Positions 25,916 through 35,093 of a stretch of 64,000 bases of DNA are shown in pieces. Source of the stretch: Pokkaliibacter sp. MBI-7 (GTDB taxonomy: Bacteria; Pseudomonadota; Gammaproteobacteria; Pseudomonadales; Balneatricaceae). Location of the stretch: the NCBI RefSeq assembly GCF_029846635.1, contig NZ_JARVTG010000002.1, forward strand, positions 1,963,501 through 2,027,500, written 5' to 3'. Under the pieces are notes generated by a model. It did not search any database, was not told where the DNA came from, and worked only from the letters and a program-made list of their open reading frames with translations. A program made the translations under genes and the position numbers. Every line of letters begins with the position of its first letter. The stretch's first letter is position 1.

Positions 25916-25942
25916 AAAAGCCCCGCAATAAGCGGGGCTTTT
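25916..25942 (-). terminator. Porin terminator
   Basis: A perfect 11-bp stem (aaaagccccgc 25916-25926, gcggggctttt 25932-25942) with a 5-base loop, followed by T on the minus strand. It lies directly after the porin stop and separates it from mlaA. Confidence 0.9.
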
Positions 25943-25960
25943 GATTAGCTTATAAAGCTA

Positions 25961-27007
25961 TTAGAACTTCACGCGGTAACCTAGGGTTACGTTGTCAGCA
26001 TTGCTACCCACAGCTTCAAAACCTGTTGTGGTAGTTGCACCGTCTTCTGCATCACCGTTGTAAGCAGCGTATTCAACATATACGTCCGCACCACCACCCA
26101 GATTCTGATACACACCCACCAAAGTACGATTGGCTTTGAAATCAGTATCGCTAACTTTGGCTTGAGCATAACCCAATGCAAAAGTGGTCTTATCCATAGC
26201 ATAAGTAGCCATGAAATCATGCACTTTTACCTTGATATCACCATCGCTAACAGCAGTAGGGGTAGTCACAGTTGCATCATACTTCTTCTGCTCGTAGTTA
26301 TAACCTACATAGAAGTTGTTGATGGTGTAAGACAAGCCCAAGGAAAGATCTTGCGACTTGTTGATATCCAAAGTGTTAGTACCATCGGTAGAGGATGAGT
26401 CAGCACCATCTTTGTAGTTAGATGCCATGTATCCCAAACCAGCGTACAAACCGTTAGCTTTGTAGTTAACACCAACTACGTAAGCATCAGCATCTTTGTT
26501 GGTATCATCATCACCCAAGCCATCAGCAATAATAGCAGCGTAGCCGTTGAAGCCACTCAAATCAGGGGTGGTATAGGAGATTGCATTACCAACACGGAAC
26601 GGAGACTGCTCATAAACACCAGAGTTACGCTCAACAACGTCAGCAACGTAGGTGTCAGTCAGAGGATTAGTAAAACGACCGACAGTGACTTTACCGAATT
26701 CACCTTTAACGCCAGCATTTGCCTGACGAACTTTCAGAGCAGCGTCAACAGTACTAGAATCAGAAGTTTGACCACTACGATCGTTCTGATATTCAGTTTC
26801 AAGTTGATAGAAAGCGGTCAAACCGCTATCCATTTCAGACTCACCCTTGACACCAAGACGATGACCAGCATTACGGATATCAACGTCTTTGTTTTTGTCA
26901 AAGTTCATCTGGAAGTGCAGACGACCGTACAGAGTGGCATCAGCCATAGAGACCGCGGGTGCAGCCAGAGCGCCAGCTACAGCCAGAGCGATAATTGACT
27001 TCTTCAT
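25961..27007 (-). CDS. General outer-membrane porin (OmpC/Porin_4 type)
   Basis: A 348-residue precursor of a 16-strand trimeric porin. The signal peptide ends SMADA, followed by TLYGRLHFQMNF, the usual first strand. Further porin landmarks are GVKGESEMDSGLTAFYQLE (eyelet region), RFTNPLTDTYVADV in the constriction loop and the C-terminal NVTLGYRVKF ending in Phe for BAM recognition. The ATG at 27007 has AAGGGGA upstream. The gene is flanked by its own terminator and a 423-base upstream region, so it is probably separately and strongly controlled. The preferred solute cannot be told. Confidence 0.92.
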   Translation of the reverse strand: MKKSIIALAVAGALAAPAVSMADATLYGRLHFQMNFDKNKDVDIRNAGHRLGVKGESEMDSGLTAFYQLETEYQNDRSGQTSDSSTVDAALKVRQANAGVKGEFGKVTVGRFTNPLTDTYVADVVERNSGVYEQSPFRVGNAISYTTPDLSGFNGYAAIIADGLGDDDTNKDADAYVVGVNYKANGLYAGLGYMASNYKDGADSSSTDGTNTLDINKSQDLSLGLSYTINNFYVGYNYEQKKYDATVTTPTAVSDGDIKVKVHDFMATYAMDKTTFALGYAQAKVSDTDFKANRTLVGVYQNLGGGADVYVEYAAYNGDAEDGATTTTGFEAVGSNADNVTLGYRVKF

Positions 27008-27430
27008 TCAATTTCCCCTTCAGTATTAACGTGCTTTGTTAATTTAGTAGTCGCGTTACACACGCCCTCGCACAAGATAGTGGATAACGCCTTCCAAATC
27101 AAACCGTTTACAACAAAATACATCATTCTGAGGCAGCATTTGGTAAAAAATTTACTTACCAAACACACATAACCCCCAAACAGACATGTTGTCGAAACGA
27201 CACACACAACATCGAGTTTGGACTTATTTCCTAACCAAACGCGACAATTGAGCTTTCATATCTACTGCCTTCTCCTTTTGCACTGCAAAAGGTATCAGAA
27301 TTGTGCAAAAGAATAATATGTCCAGCATCCTTAAGCAAGTGTTTCGATATACAACATCTTACACTCATCAACAGCGTTTATTTTTATCCTGCTCAATACA
27401 GGCAAGAGCACAGCAAACCGACGAAAAGGG
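27008..27430 (-). promoter_or_regulatory. A+T-rich upstream region of the porin gene, with a 25-base inverted repeat
   Basis: This 423-base stretch has no credible gene. It contains TTTGGTAA (27139-27146) and TTACCAAA (27156-27163), a perfect 8-bp inverted repeat with a 9-base spacer, about 132 bases upstream of the porin ATG, a plausible operator. I could not fix the -35/-10 elements with confidence. The distal half (27164-27430) looks featureless apart from A+T-richness. Confidence 0.4.
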
Positions 27431-27919
27431 CTATGAAGTAAGTCTTTTCAAGGAGTCCAGTGACTGAGCGATAGCGTCGAGCTCTTGTTCATTTTTTTCA
27501 TTCCAGTACAGCGCACACTCCAAGGGAGTACTAATCACTCCATCCACGCTTTTTGGCAGCACATTCACTATGTTCGCTATCGAATGCAAATCCAAAACTG
27601 CGTCCTGAGAGGGTAGCTTTTTCCATACCCACCCAGGCGCGAGGTCAAATGGTTCAAGACCCGCAGCACGATGTAACTGCCACTCAGGCTGAACCGATTT
27701 TTGCTCTCGGGCAACGCTGTACATCAGGATCAAACGCTTTGGCTGAGGTAACTCACCAGGCGCACGAGGCAGTTCAAGTGGATACATCTTGACTCTCACA
27801 CCTGCAGCAAGTGCTCGTTCACGTATCCGCATCTGCTGCCGCTGCCGCCCAGAGGGCATAATCCAAAATACTGAGCCAACTAAAAGCATAACGACCACAA
27901 AAATTACTATTGTCGCCAT
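27431..27919 (-). CDS. Hypothetical membrane-anchored protein
   Basis: A 162-residue protein with one N-terminal membrane helix (residues 3-20) ending in a MPSGRQRQQMRIRERAL stretch, so the positively charged body should be cytoplasmic. The soluble part has a PLELPRAPGELPQPKRL proline-rich run, a WQLHRAAGLEPFDLAPGWVWKKLP core and an acidic helical C-terminus. I do not recognise a characterised family. Similar small membrane proteins with a PSxRQR segment after the helix occur in marine gammaproteobacteria as far as I recall. It diverges from uspA. Confidence 0.65.
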   Translation of the reverse strand: MATIVIFVVVMLLVGSVFWIMPSGRQRQQMRIRERALAAGVRVKMYPLELPRAPGELPQPKRLILMYSVAREQKSVQPEWQLHRAAGLEPFDLAPGWVWKKLPSQDAVLDLHSIANIVNVLPKSVDGVISTPLECALYWNEKNEQELDAIAQSLDSLKRLTS

Positions 27920-27974
27920 CTGATCATTCTCGCCTTATATATTAAGTAATGAGACATGCTTGCCGGACATCGCT

Positions 27975-28002
27975 TTGAGCCTGACCTGAGACAAGGTATA
28001 AG
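27975..28002 (+). promoter_or_regulatory. Candidate promoter of uspA
   Basis: TTGAGC (27975-27980), 16 bases, TATAAG (27997-28002), about 70 bases before the uspA ATG. Confidence 0.35.
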
Positions 28003-28072
28003 AGGGGAAGCTGTATTATGTTTGGCCAAAGAGCAGAACTTCCCACGATATTAATACTAGGAGCCTACTATC

Positions 28073-28534
28073 ATGAGCGACTACATTCGCAGCTATGAGC
28101 ACATTCTACTGGCAGTGGATCTGACCGAAGAAGCCAATCTCGTTGCAGCCAAGGCGGCCACCATCGCCAGCAATAGCGGAGCCAAACTTTCGATAATTCA
28201 TGTTATTGAGCCTCTCAGCTTTGCTTATGGTGGCGACGTCCCCATGGATCTGAGCAACATCCAGACTCAACTGGAAGAGCACGCACATAAACGACTGGAG
28301 AGTTTTGCCGCCAACATGAGCGTGGCACCTAGCAACCTGGTTGTAGCAACAGGCCACACCGAGTCCGAGATTCATCGTCAGGCCGAGACTCTGGGATGTG
28401 ACCTTATTGTGGTAGGTAGTCACGGTCGCCATGGGTTAGCTTTGTTACTCGGCTCCACTGCCAACAGTGTGCTACATGGAGCCAAGTGCGACGTACTAGC
28501 TGTTCGCGTTGGTGATGAAAAAACCAAGTCCTGA
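28073..28534 (+). CDS. Universal stress protein, UspA family
   Basis: A 153-residue single-domain Usp. It begins with the strand YEHILLAVDL and carries the ATP-binding loop GSHGRHGLALLLGSTANSVL (Gly115, Gly118, Gly128, Ser129), so it belongs to the nucleotide-binding branch. It probably dimerises in the cytoplasm and acts in starvation or oxidative stress survival. AGGAG precedes the ATG by eight to nine bases. The gene is monocistronic, convergent with uup. Confidence 0.9.
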   Translation: MSDYIRSYEHILLAVDLTEEANLVAAKAATIASNSGAKLSIIHVIEPLSFAYGGDVPMDLSNIQTQLEEHAHKRLESFAANMSVAPSNLVVATGHTESEIHRQAETLGCDLIVVGSHGRHGLALLLGSTANSVLHGAKCDVLAVRVGDEKTKS

Positions 28535-28582
28535 TCAATATAAGCAGCCAGCTTATAGAGGCTAAGCGCATTACTGATACGC

Positions 28583-30505
28583 TTAGCCTTCTCCGGCCTG
28601 CATAGCTTCCAGCTCCACCCAGCGCTCCATGACTGACTCAAGCTCTTCCCCTTTCGCAGTCAGAGAAGCAAGCGTGCCCGCTACCCGTTCCTGCGGACCT
28701 TGATAAAATTCTGGCTGCGCAATGATTTCCTGCAACTTTTCGAGCTCAGCTTCCAGATGCTCAATTTTCTCTGGAAGAGCATCCAGCTCTCGTTGCAATT
28801 TATAACTCAGCTTTTGTTGAACCGGCTTAGCCTGTTTGGCAACGACATTCAAACTCTCGCCAGCGCTCTTTTTAGGATTTCCCGTCTCAGCTTTCACCTG
28901 ATCACGCCCCTTCAGCTGCGACAGACTTCCACCCTGACGCAACCAGTCAGCAAAACCACCGACATACTCCTTAACTTCACCAGACCCATCCAACACCAGC
29001 GTACTAGTAACAACCTGATCCAAGAAATCACGATCATGGCTGACGATCAGCAAGGTTCCCTCGTACTCCGTAAGTATCTCTTCGAGCAACTCTAATGTTT
29101 CAATATCCAAGTCATTGGTAGGCTCGTCCATTACCAGCAAATTGGCAGGCTTACTGAAGAGTTTGGCAAGTAACAGACGATTACGCTCCCCCCCTGAAAG
29201 AGCTCGCATCGGAGTTCGGGCTCGCTCAGGAGTGAACAGAAAATCGCTCAAATACCCCATAACATGCTTGCTACGCCCTTGGACCTGAATGAACTCTCGT
29301 CCTTCACTCAAATTGTCGACCGGACTGAGGTTAAGGTCGAGCGCGTCGCGTAACTGGTCAAAATACGCGACCTCCAATTTGGTACCTTGCTGGAGACTTC
29401 CAGAGGTGACACTTAGCTGTCCGAGCAGCAATTTAAGCAGCGTGCTCTTACCCGCACCGTTAGCACCAATAATGCCCAACCGATCGCCGCGCATAACTCT
29501 CAGATTGAGATTCTGAATGATGGACTTACCATCCACGGAGTATCCAAGAGACTCAGCTTCGAACACCAGCTTGCCCGAACCGCCCGCCTCTTCCAAAGCC
29601 ATACGCGCTGAACCTACACGCTCCCTGCGCTCAGCACGCTCACGACGAAGCGCTTGCAATGCACGTACACGACCCTCATTACGCGTGCGTCGAGCTTTAA
29701 TACCCTGTCGTATCCATACCTCTTCCTGAGCCAGTTTCTTGTCAAAAAGGGCATTGTGACGTGCCTCTTCCTCCAGACGCTGCTCCCGATATTCTAGAAA
29801 CCCACGGTAGGTACCGCTCCAGTCGTATATATGACCTCGATCCAGCTCCCAGATGCGATTAGCCAGCTTTTGCAAAAAAGCACGATCGTGAGTAATAAAA
29901 ACCAATGCACCTTTATAGTCACCCAGTAATGACTCCAGCCAGTCAATAGCCAGCAGGTCTAAATGGTTAGTTGGCTCATCAAGTAGCAATATCTCTGGTT
30001 CAGCAACCAAGGCACGTGCGAGCATCACCCTGCGTCGCCACCCACCAGACAGCTCTGACAGGGTTTTGTCTGCAGGCAACTCCAGCTTTTCCAGCATGGT
30101 TTTTACTCGCTGCTCCAGCCCCCAGGCACCAACAGCTTCCAACTCATGCTGCAATATCTCCAACCGCTTAAGATCAATATCTTCCGAAACCGACAATGTC
30201 AGATATTCCTGCAACAACTGATGCGTCTGCCCTGCTCCACGCATCACAATCTCAGCGACTGTCTCTTCCTCTCCTTCAGGCAACTCCTGTTCCAGGACCC
30301 CTACTCTGACCCCTGGTCGCAACCAGATATCACCACTATCCTGGCGCTGCTTCCCTTGAATCAATCGCAACAAGGTAGACTTACCAGCACCATTACGCCC
30401 AACAATACAGACACGCTCTCCCTCACCTACGTGCAACGTCACGTTGTCCAGAAGCGTCTCGGTTCCGAACGATAGATTGACGGCGTCGAGCCTGAGCAGA
30501 GTCAT
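28583..30505 (-). CDS. uup: ABC-F ATPase Uup
   Basis: A 640-residue soluble protein with two ABC ATPase domains and no membrane part, acting on ribosomes or branched DNA. The Walker A motifs are GRNGAGKST and GANGAGKST. The signatures are LSGGWRRRV and LSGGERNRL, and the Walker B motifs LLLDEPTNHLD and LVMDEPTNDLD. After the second ATPase there is a charged C-terminal extension (about 545-640) forming a coiled coil, the DNA-binding domain of Uup. The start at 30505 precedes the conserved LLRLDAVNLSFG; the longer open frame upstream is not conserved-looking. Confidence 0.93.
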   Translation of the reverse strand: MTLLRLDAVNLSFGTETLLDNVTLHVGEGERVCIVGRNGAGKSTLLRLIQGKQRQDSGDIWLRPGVRVGVLEQELPEGEEETVAEIVMRGAGQTHQLLQEYLTLSVSEDIDLKRLEILQHELEAVGAWGLEQRVKTMLEKLELPADKTLSELSGGWRRRVMLARALVAEPEILLLDEPTNHLDLLAIDWLESLLGDYKGALVFITHDRAFLQKLANRIWELDRGHIYDWSGTYRGFLEYREQRLEEEARHNALFDKKLAQEEVWIRQGIKARRTRNEGRVRALQALRRERAERRERVGSARMALEEAGGSGKLVFEAESLGYSVDGKSIIQNLNLRVMRGDRLGIIGANGAGKSTLLKLLLGQLSVTSGSLQQGTKLEVAYFDQLRDALDLNLSPVDNLSEGREFIQVQGRSKHVMGYLSDFLFTPERARTPMRALSGGERNRLLLAKLFSKPANLLVMDEPTNDLDIETLELLEEILTEYEGTLLIVSHDRDFLDQVVTSTLVLDGSGEVKEYVGGFADWLRQGGSLSQLKGRDQVKAETGNPKKSAGESLNVVAKQAKPVQQKLSYKLQRELDALPEKIEHLEAELEKLQEIIAQPEFYQGPQERVAGTLASLTAKGEELESVMERWVELEAMQAGEG

Positions 30506-30760
30506 AGGGAGATGTCCTTTGCGATGAGAATTGCGGACAGGTATTCTAAAGCACTCAACGCGCCGGTCCCAGCTCATCTCACTGCTGAAAGTAAACAAAC
30601 GGGAAGAACTGTTTAATAAAGCATGCGCAGAGACCAGTAGGACATAGGTAGTCGACGCGAAAAAGCCTTGAAACTGCGAAAGCACCAGAGATCAGGGTCA
30701 TATTAGGAATGCTGCATGCCAATGCTGGCAATCACGACATGGCCTAAAGGATGCCAGATT

Positions 30761-32743
30761 ATGTTTATGCCAACCCGCAAGCACTTTCACGCGAGCATCT
30801 TCACCACTTTGCTAACCTGTATAGGCGTAAGTAATGCTCTCGCCACCTCTCAAAATGCTGATTTAAATACACTCAGACAAAAATACCAGACGGCACAGTC
30901 GCTGTTCGACCAGGGCAAAGTGGAACAGGCACGCTCACTGACTCATCAGCTGGAAACCTATCCTCTGTATCCGTATCTCGCCTATCGCGAGCTGATGTAC
31001 ACCCTACCCGGCTTGAATCAACAAGCAATTGCCAACTTCCAGAAACGCTATCCGGACTTTCCTCTTCAAGGAAACCTCTATTCCAGCTGGATGAGCTATC
31101 TTGCTGGTAAAGGACTATGGAAAAACTATTTGGCGGCCTATGACAAGGAGCGGGCTGACGATAACTTAAAGTGTTTTCGCGCGGCAGCCCTATATGCAGT
31201 TGGTGATACCAAACAGGCAGATGAATATACCCAGCAACTCTGGCTTACAGGCACCAGCCAACCTGATAGCTGTGATAAAGCATTTTCTGCCTGGAAAGGC
31301 CGAGGAAAGCAAACGACTGCGATGATCCAACTTCGCTTCGCCCACGCACTGGAGAAAGATAATGATGGTTTGGCTGCCTATCTAAACAAGCTTCTCCCAG
31401 CAGGTGAACAACCCAGGGCTAAACAGCTGCTTGGCTACTATCAAAAACCGGAAACTGTTCTCCCGGTCATCCGATCACTACAAAAGCGCCCCAGTGCTGA
31501 TCTGGCAATCATTTATGCCCATGCATTAAAGCGTTACGGTCGTTCACAACCAGAAGTAGCCATCAGCCTGGCAGGCGAGAAAGCCAAGCTCCTCTATATA
31601 GATGAAGCAAACAAGAACGACGCTTTCGACTATTATCTCGGCCGCATTGCCAGTCAAACCCCTGAGCGATACGAGCTATTCAGACAGCGTTACCAGCGGC
31701 CTTACGATGACGATGATGCAGAGAAAGTACTGCGTTATTGGCTAGCCCAACCTAACTGGCAGGAAGTACTGAAGTTAGTCAACGCACTACCTACCGAAAT
31801 CCAAAAAGATGAGGTCTGGCGTTACTGGCGTGCTCGTGCTGATCTGCAAACTGGCCAAAATGCCACCATTGCCAATCAGGCACTGGCTGCACTAGCCAAA
31901 GAAAGGAGTTTCTACGGCTATCTCGCAGCCCAGACGCTCAAACAACCCTATCAGCTAAATCATCAGCCTCTACCCATCAGCAGCCAACGCCAGCGTGATG
32001 TTATGTCAATGCCAGCCGTGATGCGCGCAATTGAACTGAACATTTTAGGGCAGGACTGGCAATCCAGACGCGAGTGGTTCAATGCTCTTGATCACATGAC
32101 ACAGGATGAAAAGGTAGCGGCTGCACGTCTGGCCGCTCAATGGCAATGGCACTTTGTTTCCATCTTCACGATGGCAAAAGCCAAATACTGGGATGATACC
32201 CAGATTCGCTTCCCCATGGCTTACAGCAATGTCTTCGTCCCCTCAGCCAAGGCACTCAACCTGGATCCTGACTGGGTGATGGCGATCTCCCGCCAAGAGA
32301 GTGCATTTCGCAATGATGCTCGCTCACCTGTAGGAGCGCGAGGACTGATGCAACTGATGCCAGCGACGGCACAGCACACAGCCAAGAACTTCAACCTTGG
32401 CACCTTCGCCGCTGATGACCTCTACAAGCCTGAGATCAATATTCAGCTTGGCACCCACTACCTGCTGGAAGTTAAGAACACATTCTCTGGCAATCGCATA
32501 CTAGCCACTGCTGCCTATAACGCAGGTCCATCGCGCGTTAAGCGCTGGCTAAATGAGCGTGGGCACCTACCCGCAGATGTATGGGTAGAAACCATCCCCT
32601 TCAACGAAACTCGCAAGTACGTACAAAACGTGCTTACTTATGCCGTTATCTATCAGAAAAAACTAGGCATCCCTGAAGAGTTGATCAAACCGCAAGAGCG
32701 CCATTTAGGGCCTGACGCCACTGTCGCCAAGAGCCCACTCTGA
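30761..32743 (+). CDS. slt: Soluble lytic murein transglycosylase
   Basis: Cleaves the MurNAc-GlcNAc bond in peptidoglycan with formation of 1,6-anhydroMurNAc. The 660-residue precursor has a signal peptide ending about NALA, a long alpha-superhelical U and L domain and a C-terminal lysozyme-like domain with catalytic Glu513 in ISRQESAFR, followed by SPVGARGLMQLMPATA and AYNAGPSRV. The ATG at 30761 has TAAAGGA nine bases upstream. Its anhydro-muropeptide products would feed NagZ, encoded at 41.2 kb. Confidence 0.94.
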   Translation: MFMPTRKHFHASIFTTLLTCIGVSNALATSQNADLNTLRQKYQTAQSLFDQGKVEQARSLTHQLETYPLYPYLAYRELMYTLPGLNQQAIANFQKRYPDFPLQGNLYSSWMSYLAGKGLWKNYLAAYDKERADDNLKCFRAAALYAVGDTKQADEYTQQLWLTGTSQPDSCDKAFSAWKGRGKQTTAMIQLRFAHALEKDNDGLAAYLNKLLPAGEQPRAKQLLGYYQKPETVLPVIRSLQKRPSADLAIIYAHALKRYGRSQPEVAISLAGEKAKLLYIDEANKNDAFDYYLGRIASQTPERYELFRQRYQRPYDDDDAEKVLRYWLAQPNWQEVLKLVNALPTEIQKDEVWRYWRARADLQTGQNATIANQALAALAKERSFYGYLAAQTLKQPYQLNHQPLPISSQRQRDVMSMPAVMRAIELNILGQDWQSRREWFNALDHMTQDEKVAAARLAAQWQWHFVSIFTMAKAKYWDDTQIRFPMAYSNVFVPSAKALNLDPDWVMAISRQESAFRNDARSPVGARGLMQLMPATAQHTAKNFNLGTFAADDLYKPEINIQLGTHYLLEVKNTFSGNRILATAAYNAGPSRVKRWLNERGHLPADVWVETIPFNETRKYVQNVLTYAVIYQKKLGIPEELIKPQERHLGPDATVAKSPL

Positions 32744-32766
32744 AGCAGATGCTGCTGCGAAAACGC

Positions 32767-32790
32767 AAAAGGGAGTCAAGGCTCCCTTTT
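32767..32790 (+). terminator. slt terminator
   Basis: Stem aaaagggag (32767-32775) and ctccctttt (32782-32790), 6-base loop, 24 bases after slt, between convergent slt and cheV; works on both strands. Confidence 0.85.
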
Positions 32791-32827
32791 GTATTCTCAG
32801 ACTCATTTCGCCGCGAAGCTGAAACTA

Positions 32828-33766
32828 TCAGCTGTTGTTCATCAGTGTCCTGATGCGCTCTTGCACGATGCTAGCCATCAAGTCCGGCTGGAACTTAGAG
32901 ATGAACTCATCACATCCCACTTTCTGAACCATACTCTTATTGAAACTACCACTTAATGAAGTATTAAGAACAATATACAAGTCTCTTAAGCGAGGGTCTT
33001 CCCGAATCTCCCGAGTCAAGCGATAGCCGTCCATCTCGGGCATTTCAGCATCAGTGATAATCATCAACAACTCATCAGGCACATGATGCCCATCATCTGC
33101 CCACTTCTTAAGCATCTGTATGGCACGCGCACCATCCGTTGCTTCGATCACCTCTATTCCCAAGCTAGTGAGTATCCCTTCAGTCTGTGCGCGGGCCGTG
33201 GAGGAGTCATCCACTACCAAGACCTTCATCCCCCTGGCCATCTTGACCACTTCTACATCCAGTACTTCCGCTGAGATTTCTGATGAGTAGCTGACAATCT
33301 CGGCCAGCACTTTCTCAACATCAATAATCTCAACCAGCTGGTTGTCCTCAAGCCGGGTGACGGCTGTAAGATAGTGACCTCGCCCTGCCGTTGCAGGCGG
33401 AGGCATGATCAAATTCCAACTGAGGTTGATGATTCGATCTACACTGCCAACCAGAAACCCCTGCACCGTACGATTGTATTCGGTGACGATCAGGTTACAT
33501 GGTTTAGTCGTATCAATTGGCCGCAAGCCAATAGCAGCACTCAAATCAATAACAGTGACAGCCTGACCACGCAAACTGGCAACCCCGCACACAACAGGGT
33601 GACTTTGCGGCATTTTTGTTAAACGCGGCAGCTGCATGACTTCCTGCACCTTGAATACGTTCAACGCAAAAAGTTGCCTTGTCTGCATTTTAAACATAAG
33701 CAGCTCAAGTCGGTTCTCACCCACAAGCTGCGTTCGCTGATCAACAGTATCCAGAATACCGGCCAT
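32828..33766 (-). CDS. cheV: Chemotaxis coupling protein CheV (CheW-receiver)
   Basis: Couples chemoreceptors to CheA and damps signalling when phosphorylated. The 312 residues hold a CheW domain (about 15-160, with LFALNVFKVQEVM and GVASLRGQAVTVIDL) and an intact receiver (about 180-305): VVDDSS, phospho-acceptor Asp239 in TDAEMPEMDG, and a Lys in FISKF. The start at 33766 has AGAGGA nine bases upstream. No other chemotaxis gene is present in the window, so this is a detached cheV, as is common in gammaproteobacteria. Confidence 0.94.
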   Translation of the reverse strand: MAGILDTVDQRTQLVGENRLELLMFKMQTRQLFALNVFKVQEVMQLPRLTKMPQSHPVVCGVASLRGQAVTVIDLSAAIGLRPIDTTKPCNLIVTEYNRTVQGFLVGSVDRIINLSWNLIMPPPATAGRGHYLTAVTRLEDNQLVEIIDVEKVLAEIVSYSSEISAEVLDVEVVKMARGMKVLVVDDSSTARAQTEGILTSLGIEVIEATDGARAIQMLKKWADDGHHVPDELLMIITDAEMPEMDGYRLTREIREDPRLRDLYIVLNTSLSGSFNKSMVQKVGCDEFISKFQPDLMASIVQERIRTLMNNS

Positions 33767-33946
33767 GCCTACTTGTCCTCTGCAAAGCCTGCTATCATCC
33801 CAGCCCTTTCACTACGCCTGGATTCGCTCAATATATGGCGTCAGGCACTTTGTGGTCTGTACATCTAAAGCACCCCAGCCCAGCTAAAGTGCTGGTCAGA
33901 GTATAGCCCAGTTAATCGTCAAGATTCACTTAATTGCGGAGTCGCC

Positions 33947-34756
33947 ATGAAACTGATTGATATTGGCGTAAACCTCACCAACGCTGCCTTTGATAGAGAT
34001 CAAGCCGAAGTTCTCGCACGCGCCGCTCAAGCGGGTGTCGATACTCTGATCATAACTGGCACATCTCTGGTATCCAGCCAACAGGCACTGGAGTTGTGTA
34101 CAGTGCATGGCAATGCTTCGCTGCTGTACTGCACTGCGGGCATTCATCCGCACGATGCAAAAGATGCGTCAGCCATCGCCATTGCAGAGCTGAGCTCTTT
34201 GGCCAAAGCTGACCGGGTGGTCGCCGTCGGCGAAACAGGGCTGGACTTCCATCGCGACTTTTCACCTCGCATACTTCAGGAAAGCGCTTTTCATGCCCAG
34301 CTGGAAATTGCATCTCACGTACAAAAGCCAGTATTCCTGCATGAACGCGATGCATTCGAACGCCAGCTAGCCATTCTCAAAGAACATAGAGATGACATTC
34401 CCGGCGGTGTACAGCACTGCTTTACGGGTACCAGACAAGCTTTGTATGCATACCTGGATCTTGGTCTGGCTATTGGCATTACTGGCTGGGTGTGTGACGA
34501 ACGCCGTGGTCAGGAATTGCAGCAGCTCATCAAGGATATCCCTTTGGATCAGCTCCTGCTGGAAACGGATGCACCGTATCTGGTACCCCGGACACTGCGC
34601 CCGAAGCCCAAAAGCGGGCGTAATGAACCAGCATTTTTGCCAGAGGTATTACAGCAAGTAGCTCGGTTGCGATCAGAACCAATAGAGGAAATTGCTATCC
34701 GCACCACTGCCAACGCCCAACGACTGTTCCGGCTACCTGTTATGCAAAAGGATTAA
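33947..34756 (+). CDS. tatD: TatD-family metal-dependent DNase
   Basis: A 269-residue TIM-barrel hydrolase with 3'-5' exonuclease activity in the family, linked to DNA repair. It begins IDIGVNLTN, the TatD subtype where the first metal motif DxHxH is replaced by IGVNLT. The other metal ligands are visible in GETGLDFHR (Glu), FLHERDAF (His), QHCFTG (His) and LLETDAPYLVPR (Asp). The 3' end overlaps the convergent glutaredoxin gene by 17 bases. The neighbouring tat export genes found in E. coli are absent. Confidence 0.92.
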   Translation: MKLIDIGVNLTNAAFDRDQAEVLARAAQAGVDTLIITGTSLVSSQQALELCTVHGNASLLYCTAGIHPHDAKDASAIAIAELSSLAKADRVVAVGETGLDFHRDFSPRILQESAFHAQLEIASHVQKPVFLHERDAFERQLAILKEHRDDIPGGVQHCFTGTRQALYAYLDLGLAIGITGWVCDERRGQELQQLIKDIPLDQLLLETDAPYLVPRTLRPKPKSGRNEPAFLPEVLQQVARLRSEPIEEIAIRTTANAQRLFRLPVMQKD

Positions 34757-35024
34757 ACGCCTCTTGCGGATTATGTGGAACGATGACTTCACCAGACAGG
34801 TATCGTTGCAATACAGCAGCATCGAAGGGCCAGCCCAGATCATCTATGCGCTTGTCCACTCGTACCACAGGAATGCGAATACCATAGCGCCCCATCAAGT
34901 CATCGGTCGCAGAAACATCCACCTGCTGAACCTGCAGATCAAACTCCCCTTTCAACGCTGCCACTGTCTGCTCTGCCAGATGGCAAAGATGACATCCCTC
35001 AGTACCATACAGATAAAGCTTCAT
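34740..35024 (-). CDS. Glutaredoxin-like protein (DUF836 type)
   Basis: A 94-residue thioredoxin-fold protein with the motif CHLC (Cys11, Cys14) in YGTEGCHLCHLAE, and the cis-Pro in GIRIPVVRVD. It resembles the small glutaredoxin-like DUF836 family, usually soluble in the cytoplasm. The substrate is unknown. Its end overlaps tatD by 17 bases on the opposite strand. Confidence 0.82.
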   Translation of the reverse strand: MKLYLYGTEGCHLCHLAEQTVAALKGEFDLQVQQVDVSATDDLMGRYGIRIPVVRVDKRIDDLGWPFDAAVLQRYLSGEVIVPHNPQEAFNPFA

Positions 35025-35041
35025 ACACCCACCTCCAAAAC

Positions 35042-35069
35042 AACTACACCCCGTTACCGGGGTGTAGTT
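35042..35069 (-). terminator. Terminator after the polyamine-binding protein gene
   Basis: A 12-bp perfect stem (aactacaccccg 35042-35053, cggggtgtagtt 35058-35069) with a 4-base loop, followed by a short T-rich run on the minus strand. It lies between the gene ending at 35094 and the glutaredoxin gene. Confidence 0.75.
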
Positions 35070-35093
35070 TAACGTGCCAGACGTTCGCTAACC

